DNA of 16,968 bases, from positions 1 to 16,968 of the forward strand of contig JBEGTL010000122.1 of assembly GCA_041179425.1 (NCBI GenBank), read 5' to 3'. The notes under the pieces are model-generated. The model did not search any database, had not been told where the DNA came from, and saw only the letters and a program-made list of their open reading frames with translations. Below are positions 6,328 to 13,824 of this stretch, piece by piece; within the stretch, counting starts at the first letter, position 1, and each line of letters begins with the position of its first letter. A program made the position numbers and the translations under genes. The stretch comes from DASUME01 sp041179425. GTDB taxonomy: Bacteria > Myxococcota_A > Polyangia > Polyangiales > DASUME01.

Positions 6328-9300
6328 TTACTGTTCGTCGCTGCCCGCCGCGAGGTAGGCGTGGCTGAACGCGTAGGCCATCAGCGCGCGCGTGAGCGGC
6401 TGGTCGGCGAGGGCGCGGTTGAAGCCGCCCTCACTGCGCTCGATGGCGCTGCCTTCTGGGTCGCCGTCGTGACCGAGCTGCGCGAGCGCCACGTCGAGCT
6501 CGCGTGTGGCAAACAACGCGACGCGCAAGCCGCGCAGCCGCACGGACGCCAGCAGCGGTTCGTACGCGAGCGGTGTTGGCAGCAGCTTGAGCTGACTTGC
6601 CAGAGCACGTTGGGCCTTGCTCGGCATGGTGCGCCATAGCTCAGCGGCCAGCGTTGCTGCTTCGCGCGAGACCTTGGCCGGCGAGTGATCGGCGGGCGCG
6701 AACGCCGCTGCAACCGCGCTGAGCAGCGCCTCGACGTGCTGAGCCGACTGCGTGACGAACAAGACGTTCTCGGGCCGGGCGTACTCGAACGCGCGCGCAA
6801 AACGAAAGCGCAGGCTGCTCGTCTCCGGGGGCGTGCGGTCGCCGACGATCAGCGCGGCCGGCTGCGCCGACGCGATGCTGACGCGGTCTTCGCCGCTGCG
6901 CGCCAGGTAGGCGTCGTGCTTCAGCTCGAACAGCTGCGCAAGCTCGGCGAGCAGCGGCGCGTACGGCGCGTCGCGGAGCGACTCGAGCTCCTTGCCGACC
7001 CCGGGTAGGCCCGTCAGCGGACGTCGGAACAGCGGCGCCGCGGCTTCGACCAGCTGTCCGAGCAGTGCGAGCGCTTCGCTCTGGTCGCTCTCGCGCGCCT
7101 TGTGCAGACCCGCTTGGGCAAGTGGTCCACGCACGTCGCGGCGCCGCTGTGTGCCCGGGGGTCGCAGCGGAGGCTCGACGAAGGCCAGCGCCTGCGAGCT
7201 GGTGCGCCACAGCGCGTGCGCGTTGGTGGCGGCGCTCGACAGGCGCAAGCCGCGCAGCGCGCAGATCGAGAAGCTCTGAGCGCGCACACGTTCGAGCAGC
7301 TCTGCACAGATCGTGGCAGCGTGCTCCGCCTCGCGCACCAAGAGCTCGGCGAACGGCGTCAGCGCCGCGCTCTCTCCGGCGGCGACCGCGCCGATCAGGG
7401 AGGCGCGATCGCGCGGACCTTCGGCGCGATGCACGGGGCGTGCGTGCTCGAGCGAGAGCGAGGCGACGCCGTTGTGACCACGCAGCTCGATGGGCATGAT
7501 GGCGATCCTCGGTGCCTGACTCTCGGCCGAGGGCACGACCGTGCGCGCGGCGGGAACCAACACCACCGGGGGCGACGGCGACTGGGACAGCGCGCCGGAG
7601 GTCGGGCGGAACGTGGGCGCGTTGTGGTGCATGCCCGCGAACGGCACGTCTTGCTCGGGCGAGAGCGTCTTCTTCGAGGTCAGCGGCGCACGGCTGACCG
7701 GGCGCACCAGCTCGCTGCTGCGCTCGAGCTGTGCGCGCAGCGCATCAAGCTCGGCCAGCACCTGCGCACGCTCGTCTTCGGGCAGCTCGACGGCGAGCGC
7801 TCCCTGCACCGCGTCGGCGTAGCGCAGCGCGTCTTCACGGTGCAGGTACACGTCGAGCGACAGGCGCGAGAGCGTCATCAGCGCACGCGCGCGCGCCAAC
7901 GGCTGACCAAACTTGGCGCGCACGTGCAGCGTGTCGCGCATGCGGTCGTAGGCAAACTTGCCGGCCCGGACGTCGCGCGCGAACAGCCGCCCCGCACCGG
8001 CCAGCACCAGCTCTTCGATCGCGTCGGTGGGCGTGGCGCGGTACGCGCGATCGAGCAGGACGCACGCGCGCACTCCGTCGTCGAGCTCGTCTTCACTCAG
8101 CTTGGCGGCGCGCAGCAGCAGCGTGGCCTGGCGCTCCATGACGTCGCAGCGCTCGGCCGCTTCTTCGAGCGTGGCGACCAGCAGGTCGACCTGGCCGGAG
8201 GCGCAGGCGAGACGGTCGAGCGCCTCGACGAAGGGCTCGTAGGTAGGATGACGCAGGGCACCCTGGCTGGCGGCCGAGAGCGCTAGCGCGGGCTTGTGGA
8301 TGCGCCCCTCGGCGAGCACCAGCGCTTCTTCGAGCAGCTCGCGCGAGCGACCGGCACCGGAGCGCGGGGCGAGCGACAGCAGCAGCGCGAACGCGCGCTC
8401 TGGGACGTGCGAGAGCAACAGCCCAAGCCCACGCTGCAGCACGGGGATGGATAGCTCGCTGTCACCGCTGCCGAACGCGCGCTCGACGAAGCCCGCGGCG
8501 GCCTCGGTGTCGTGTGCAAACTGCGTCGCAGAAGCCGCGCGATCGAGCAGCCGCATGCGCCGCTCTTCGTCCGAGCCCGCGCGCTCGCAGAGCAGGTCGA
8601 GCGCTGCATCGAGCCGCTGCGCCTCGCCCGTCTCGGCGTACAGCGTCGCCAGCCGCTCGAGCGCCGAGGTGTCGTCGGGACGCAGCGCAAGCAAGCGAAG
8701 CTCGGCGCGCGCAGAGGCCCAGGCGCTGCCTTGTTCGCGCCGCAGTGCCGCCAGCTGGCGAAGTGCCAGCGGTCGATCGACGCTGCTCGCGTGGGCGACC
8801 AGCTGCTCGAGCACCGCACCGCGCAGGGGCAGGCTCTTGAGCTCGAGCGCGTGCTCGCCTGCCCACGCCAACAGCGGCCGCGCTTGCTCGCCGAGCTGCT
8901 CCATCGCGGCCAGCACCAGCTCCATGCCGGCGTCGAGTCCCGACAGGGCGGCGAGCCGCGTGAGCCCCTGCTGCACCACGGCCAGGGTTTGGCTCCCGAA
9001 ACGACGCGGCTCGAGGGCACTCTTGATCGCGTCGCGCAGGGCACCGGCATCGCGACCGGTGGTGCGCAGCGCGACCAGTGCACGCGCTGCAAAGCCGTCG
9101 TCGGGGGCGAGCGCGAGCAGCGCCTCGAGTGCCTCGCGCTGGCCTTGTGGGTCGGCCGCTGCAAAACAAGCGCGCGCCAGCTGACGCAGCAGCTCCGGCG
9201 TGTCGCCGAGGACCTTGCGCATCGCGCGCAGCACTTCGATCTTGGGGGCCGTGGCGAGCTTGGGCACCTCGTCGAGCAGCACCAGCGCGGCTTCCGCGCA

Positions 9301-11994
9301 GGTCGGCTCGCACTCGAGCGCGGCCTCGGCCGAGGCCACCCCTTCTTCGAGCGCGCCGGCCGCGCGCTGCACCCGCACGAGGCGCATCAGGAGCGCGGCT
9401 CGTTCACGGCCGTCGCTCGCTGCGTTGGCGAGCCCACGCAGCGCGCGCTCGACTTGGGTCGGGTCGCCCAGGGCTTGTGCTACGCGCCACTGCAGCACGC
9501 GCGCCTCTCGCTCGAGCTCGCGTTCGTTGCCGGTGCAAGCGAGGGCCGCTGCGCAGGCCGCCAGGGCCCCGTCGAGCCTGCCTGCGCGCTGCTCGCGGTA
9601 CGCCAGGCTCAAGTGTGCACTGGCGACGTTCTGGGTGCGGCTGCGGCGCTCGGCGAGCGCATCGAGGCCGTGCTCGTCGCCCTCGAGCCGCAGCAGCGTC
9701 TCGAGGCCACGCAGCGCGTCGGGCTGACCGGGCTCACGCTCGAGAACCTTCTCGTAGAGCTTGCGTGCGGTGGTGCGGCGCGGCGGGTCTTGGCGGCAGA
9801 GCGCAGCCAGCCGGAGCGCGTACACGGTGCGCTCGGCCGGGTCGGCGGCGCGCAGCTCGCGCTCGAGCTTCTGCGCCACCGCCTCGAAGCGCTCGCGGTG
9901 CCCCGCCAGCGCGCGTTGGGTGTCTTCGCTCAGCACGTGGCCCTCGAGCGCGGCCAGCCGCTCGGCGGTGAACTGCGCCAGCGGTGCGGTGCTCGCCTCG
10001 CTCGGCAGCTCGCGTAGGCGAAGCAGCAGTGCGCCGGCGCGCCGCTGCACTTCTGCCGCGTCTGGACTCTTGCTGCCGGCGCCGGCGCGATCTTGGGCGC
10101 GCACGGCGCGTTCGAGTGCATCGACGAGCACCTGCGGGCGCCCGAGCTCGTTCACGCGCGTGACCAGCGCGTTGAACACCGAGTTGCTCTCGGGGTCTGC
10201 ACACAGGGCTTCGCTCAGCAGCTCGAGCCCGGCGTCTTGTCCGTGCGGCATCTTTTCGCGCGCCTCGGCGGCGTGCATCAGCAGCACGGCGCGCTCGCTG
10301 CCGCGCACGCGCATCGCCAGCTGTTCGGCCACGATGGCAAGCTCGACCCAGGCGCCCGAGGCGTGCAGCTGCGCCACCAGCGGCTCGACCAGCGCGCTGC
10401 CCGTGTCGACGGCCTCGAGCAACAGCTCGCTGGCGCTGTCGGGGCTGGCGGCCAGCTCGGCGAATGCGACCGCCGACAGTCGCAGGCGCTCGCGCACGGC
10501 GCTGTCGGTCTGCATGCGCGCGGCGTGTGCCAGCACCGCGATGCCCACCTTGCTGCGACCCGTGCGCACCAGCATCTTGGCCAGGTCGTTCCACGTGCGC
10601 AGGTTGGTAGGCGCGATCGATGCGGCCCACGCGAGCACACTGCGTGCGCGCTCGGGCTCGGTCGCGCGCAGGAGCTCGGCCACCTTGCGGGCGTGCTCGA
10701 CGGCAGGCTGCAGCTCGCCCCGGCGTGCCAGACAACGCGCGAGCAACTCGCGCTGCACGGGGTCTTCGGGGGCGTTGTCGACGCCGCGCCGCAGTGCCTC
10801 CAACATCTCGCTCGGCAAGCTGGCGCGCCGCGCGTAGTCGGCTGCGCGGAACAGCGCGCGCGCTCGCTCCTCGGGCGTGGGCGCGCAGTTGGACCAGGCC
10901 AGCGCGTAGGCGTACGCCAAGTCGGGAGCGCCGGTCGCTGCCGTCAGCGTGGCGGCGCTCGCGAGTGCGCGTGGGTCGCTCGGGCTCGCGGCGGCCGCTT
11001 CGCGCGCGGCGCGCGTGGCCTCCGCCGTGGAGTGTTGGTGCAAGCGCCAGCCATCGGCGAGCGCCAGCCACGCCGTCGCACGTTCAGGCGCAGGGGCGCC
11101 CGCAGCTTCGCGCTCTTTGACCCGCGCTTCGAGTGGCAACAGCGGATCGGCCAGCGCACTCGTCGCTGCGGGGAGCCACGATGCCACGGGCACGATGCCG
11201 AGGGGTCCGGTGATCGGACGTGCCGGCTCAGGGGGCGGGTCGGTGATCACACGGGTGGGTGGGGGCCTCGAGGAGGCAACCACCGACTGGCGCGCGGTGG
11301 GCGCGCCCGAGCTGCTCCCGGCATCGAGTCGGGCCACGCCCGCGCGCACCAAGGCCGCGATGCGCGAGGGGGCAGCAGGGTGGCGCGGGAACAGCGTCGC
11401 GACGGACATCGCGTGGGGAATGTCGCCCAGCTCGGCCCAGATCGCGGCGCGCTTTTGTTCGGGTGCCTCGACCCACACGAAGCGTGCGCGACGCAGCGAC
11501 CCGACGACCTCGGCCGCACCGAAGGCCGCCCGTCGCGCGAGTGCGTCGAGGACCAGCGCAGTGGCATCGAACGCAGGCCCGTGGCTCGCGGCCGACAGCG
11601 GCGCCGTCTCGGGCGCACGCGGTCCCGAGCTCTGCTCCTCGCTCTCGTGCGCGGCGATCGCCCGCACCAGGCGGTCTAACAACAGAGCACGCCGCGTATC
11701 GAACAGCGCTTCAGGCTCCAGCGACTCGAGCTCGCCGAGCGCCTGGTCGAGCGACACACCGCGCTCCCGGATGCGGCGCTCGACCTGCTCGCGCTCGCGC
11801 TCGTCGATGCGCCCGGCGGCGACCAAGAACTGCGTCAGGGAGACGTCCTCGGGCTTACCGCGCACATCGACGATGGCGCCGTCGAACAGCACCACCGTGC
11901 GTTCGCCGAACGGCACCTCACAGCTCGCGCGCCGCGCGGCCAACTCCAGCAGCAGCCTCGCGGTGGGGCTCTCTGGAATGGCATGGCTCGACAT
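6328..11994 (-). CDS. Giant TPR-repeat protein with DUF4388-like N-terminus
   Basis: At 1888 residues this is the largest gene in the window. There is no signal peptide or membrane helix, so a cytoplasmic scaffold is likely. Residues 1 to about 115 resemble DUF4388/PATAN-type heads of myxobacterial proteins: a short beta region (RTVVLFDGAIVDVRG) followed by a 'LTQFLVAAGRIDERERE' helical part. A Pro/Ser-rich linker lies at about 228-268. Alanine- and leucine-rich helical repeats, many TPR-like, fill about 300-1420 (for example LREQRAGRLDGALAACAAAL-type helices). A second Pro/Ser-rich linker lies at about 1425-1500. The C-terminal 350 or so residues look like a separate alpha/beta domain, with patterns such as PAALIVGDRTPPE and SLRFRFARAFEYARPENVLF, which I cannot assign. 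An in-frame TGA at 12025-12027 with no start codon between forces the ATG at 11994. No Shine-Dalgarno is present. The gene lies 96 bp downstream of sppA on the same strand. Function unknown. Confidence 0.88.
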   Translation of the reverse strand: MSSHAIPESPTARLLLELAARRASCEVPFGERTVVLFDGAIVDVRGKPEDVSLTQFLVAAGRIDEREREQVERRIRERGVSLDQALGELESLEPEALFDTRRALLLDRLVRAIAAHESEEQSSGPRAPETAPLSAASHGPAFDATALVLDALARRAAFGAAEVVGSLRRARFVWVEAPEQKRAAIWAELGDIPHAMSVATLFPRHPAAPSRIAALVRAGVARLDAGSSSGAPTARQSVVASSRPPPTRVITDPPPEPARPITGPLGIVPVASWLPAATSALADPLLPLEARVKEREAAGAPAPERATAWLALADGWRLHQHSTAEATRAAREAAAASPSDPRALASAATLTAATGAPDLAYAYALAWSNCAPTPEERARALFRAADYARRASLPSEMLEALRRGVDNAPEDPVQRELLARCLARRGELQPAVEHARKVAELLRATEPERARSVLAWAASIAPTNLRTWNDLAKMLVRTGRSKVGIAVLAHAARMQTDSAVRERLRLSAVAFAELAASPDSASELLLEAVDTGSALVEPLVAQLHASGAWVELAIVAEQLAMRVRGSERAVLLMHAAEAREKMPHGQDAGLELLSEALCADPESNSVFNALVTRVNELGRPQVLVDALERAVRAQDRAGAGSKSPDAAEVQRRAGALLLRLRELPSEASTAPLAQFTAERLAALEGHVLSEDTQRALAGHRERFEAVAQKLERELRAADPAERTVYALRLAALCRQDPPRRTTARKLYEKVLEREPGQPDALRGLETLLRLEGDEHGLDALAERRSRTQNVASAHLSLAYREQRAGRLDGALAACAAALACTGNERELEREARVLQWRVAQALGDPTQVERALRGLANAASDGRERAALLMRLVRVQRAAGALEEGVASAEAALECEPTCAEAALVLLDEVPKLATAPKIEVLRAMRKVLGDTPELLRQLARACFAAADPQGQREALEALLALAPDDGFAARALVALRTTGRDAGALRDAIKSALEPRRFGSQTLAVVQQGLTRLAALSGLDAGMELVLAAMEQLGEQARPLLAWAGEHALELKSLPLRGAVLEQLVAHASSVDRPLALRQLAALRREQGSAWASARAELRLLALRPDDTSALERLATLYAETGEAQRLDAALDLLCERAGSDEERRMRLLDRAASATQFAHDTEAAAGFVERAFGSGDSELSIPVLQRGLGLLLSHVPERAFALLLSLAPRSGAGRSRELLEEALVLAEGRIHKPALALSAASQGALRHPTYEPFVEALDRLACASGQVDLLVATLEEAAERCDVMERQATLLLRAAKLSEDELDDGVRACVLLDRAYRATPTDAIEELVLAGAGRLFARDVRAGKFAYDRMRDTLHVRAKFGQPLARARALMTLSRLSLDVYLHREDALRYADAVQGALAVELPEDERAQVLAELDALRAQLERSSELVRPVSRAPLTSKKTLSPEQDVPFAGMHHNAPTFRPTSGALSQSPSPPVVLVPAARTVVPSAESQAPRIAIMPIELRGHNGVASLSLEHARPVHRAEGPRDRASLIGAVAAGESAALTPFAELLVREAEHAATICAELLERVRAQSFSICALRGLRLSSAATNAHALWRTSSQALAFVEPPLRPPGTQRRRDVRGPLAQAGLHKARESDQSEALALLGQLVEAAAPLFRRPLTGLPGVGKELESLRDAPYAPLLAELAQLFELKHDAYLARSGEDRVSIASAQPAALIVGDRTPPETSSLRFRFARAFEYARPENVLFVTQSAQHVEALLSAVAAAFAPADHSPAKVSREAATLAAELWRTMPSKAQRALASQLKLLPTPLAYEPLLASVRLRGLRVALFATRELDVALAQLGHDGDPEGSAIERSEGGFNRALADQPLTRALMAYAFSHAYLAAGSDEQ

Positions 11995-12001
11995 CGGCGT
12001 T

Positions 12002-12030
12002 ATCGTATCAGTGTGCGGGCCGTCTCAGAA
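12002..12030 (-). promoter_or_regulatory. Possible start-proximal promoter of the giant TPR gene
   Basis: On the minus strand TTCTGA (12030-12025), a 17-bp spacer and TACGAT (12007-12002) are followed after 7 nt by the ATG at 11994. The -10 matches consensus at four of six positions and the -35 at three. With no ribosome site present, transcription from here would give a leaderless message. The gene could also be read through from sppA. Confidence 0.3.
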
Positions 12031-12090
12031 AGAACGGCTTGCGCCCGAGCCACCAGTTCAGTGCGCCCGCAGCCACGCCGACCTGTCGGT

Positions 12091-13824
12091 CTAGTGCACG
12101 TAGAGCGCGAACGGCAGCACGGCGAGCGGTCGCTGGCTCGCTTGGCCTAGCTCGCGGACCAGACTGCCAGCCGTGAGTAGCTCGGGCGGGAGCAGCTCGC
12201 GCACCTCGCTCGCAAGAACACCTTGTGTGCTGCGCGTCTCCATCAGCGAGGACAGCGCCTCGAACGTGTCGCTGGCGTCGGGCCAGGTCTCGACCAGCGC
12301 GTTCTCGGGCAGCTTTCCGCGCTCGAGCGCCAGCGCGACCGCACGTGCGAGTCCACCCACTTCGTCCACCAGGCCAAGCTCCTTGGCGCGCTCGCCGCCC
12401 ATCACGCGCCCCTCGGCGGCGGGCAGCAGGCTGGCCACGTCGCGCTTGCGACCGAGGGAGACACGCTCGAGGAAGCGCGCGTAGGTGTTCTGCAGCATGC
12501 CCTCGAACGCGGCCCGCTCGCCCTCGCTGAACGGAGCGAACGGGCTGAGCCAGGTGGCACGCTGGGCGCGCGGCAGGCTGGTGACGTGGACGCCCACACG
12601 CTGGGCCAGGCCTTCGACGACCATCTTGCCGCCGACCACGCCGATGGAGCCGACGATGCTGCCCGGCGAGGCCACGATGGCGGTGCCCGCAGAGGCGACG
12701 TAGTAGCCCCCACTCGCGGCCATGTCGCCGAGCGAGACGATGATGGGTTTGCGCTTGGCCACGCGCGCGACCGCGTGCCACATGCGGTCGCTGGCCAGGG
12801 CCGAGCCGCCCGGCGACTCGATGCGCAGCACGACGGCGCGCACGTTGGGCTCGTCGCCCCAGCGCCGCAGCGCCTTGATGAACGGGTCGCTGCCCGAGCC
12901 CTCGAGAGCGCGGCCCTGGCCATCGCTGATGTCGCCGGTGAGGAACGCGACGCCCAGGTGGGCGCGTTTGTCGTAGTCCCGCTCGCGGCGCCCGGACAGC
13001 GCGCGCACGAGGTCGGTCAGCGAGACCGTTTGTTTGTCGTTGGGCTCGAACGGACGGTGGATCAGGCGTGCGCCGGCAGCCCGCTTGGCGTTCATGCGGG
13101 CTTCGTCGTCGTACGCAACTGCATCGACCAGGCCCACCGTCTTGGCCCGCTCGGAGGTGTACGGGCCGGCGTCGATCAGCGCCTGCACGGCGGCGTCGTC
13201 GCGCTTGGTGCGCGCGGCCAGGTGCCTGCGAAAGTCCTTGTCGAGGTCGGCCAAGAGGCCCTCGAGGCTCTCGCGCGTCTCCGGCGCGAGCTCGTCGCGC
13301 GTGAACGGCTCGGCGGCGCCCTTGTACTTGCCGACCTGAAACAGCTCGGCCTTCACGCCCACCATCTCGAGCAGCTGGCGGCCCTGGACGACCTGCGCGG
13401 CGAGCCCCACGAGGTTGAGCAAGCCTGCCGGCGTCATACTCACGCGGTCGCAGTGCGAAGCGAGGGCGTAGCCAGCGTTGTCGAGCTCGTCGAACTGGCA
13501 GTGCACCGGCTTTTTGGCGGCACGAAAGGTGTCGAAGGCCTCGGCCCAGTCGTCGACGTCGGACAGGTGCCCCGCGTACGAGCCGAGCCGCACGAACAGC
13601 CCGCGCGCCAGCGGATCGCGGACGAACTTGCGCACGCGCATGAGGGCCGCGAAGTGCGACGGCTTGGCTTCTCCAAACAGCGCGGCGGTGCGCTCGTCGG
13701 CGGGCTGACTGAGGTCGAGCTCGACCAAGGTATCGGCGACGAGCGGCTTTTCTTTGGGCTCCTCGCGTTTGCCGCAGGCGCCCTGGACGAGCGCGAGCGC
13801 GCAGCAAATAGCGGTGAGTCTCAC
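12091..13824 (-). CDS. sppA: Signal peptide peptidase SppA, two-domain type, lipoprotein-like N-terminus
   Basis: This 577-residue serine protease of family S49 has the tandem-domain length of E. coli SppA, which degrades signal peptides left in the membrane after secretion. The Ser/Lys dyad is intact: K168 lies in VGKYKGAAEPFTRDEL (first domain) and S371 in GDMAASGGYYVAS (second domain). Their 203-residue spacing is close to that of E. coli K209/S409. The substrate-groove motif IESPGGSA and the SIVGSIGVVGGK segment are also present. The N-terminus is short and hydrophobic and ends VQGAC, with a possible lipidated Cys17 followed by a charged linker, so anchoring may be by lipid. The lipobox is weak because of Gln at -3. 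The start codon is GTG, overlapping the upstream stop as GTGA (13821-13824), with GAGG about 7 nt upstream. This indicates translational coupling to the zinc-ribbon gene. Confidence 0.92.
   Translation of the reverse strand: MRLTAICCALALVQGACGKREEPKEKPLVADTLVELDLSQPADERTAALFGEAKPSHFAALMRVRKFVRDPLARGLFVRLGSYAGHLSDVDDWAEAFDTFRAAKKPVHCQFDELDNAGYALASHCDRVSMTPAGLLNLVGLAAQVVQGRQLLEMVGVKAELFQVGKYKGAAEPFTRDELAPETRESLEGLLADLDKDFRRHLAARTKRDDAAVQALIDAGPYTSERAKTVGLVDAVAYDDEARMNAKRAAGARLIHRPFEPNDKQTVSLTDLVRALSGRRERDYDKRAHLGVAFLTGDISDGQGRALEGSGSDPFIKALRRWGDEPNVRAVVLRIESPGGSALASDRMWHAVARVAKRKPIIVSLGDMAASGGYYVASAGTAIVASPGSIVGSIGVVGGKMVVEGLAQRVGVHVTSLPRAQRATWLSPFAPFSEGERAAFEGMLQNTYARFLERVSLGRKRDVASLLPAAEGRVMGGERAKELGLVDEVGGLARAVALALERGKLPENALVETWPDASDTFEALSSLMETRSTQGVLASEVRELLPPELLTAGSLVRELGQASQRPLAVLPFALYVH

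Noticed and set aside
8512..10017. 501-codon plus-strand frame, and a neighbouring one at 7102-8286, inside the giant TPR gene
   Set aside because: Their composition follows the third-position GC of the TPR gene on the other strand; no domain or ribosome site is seen.
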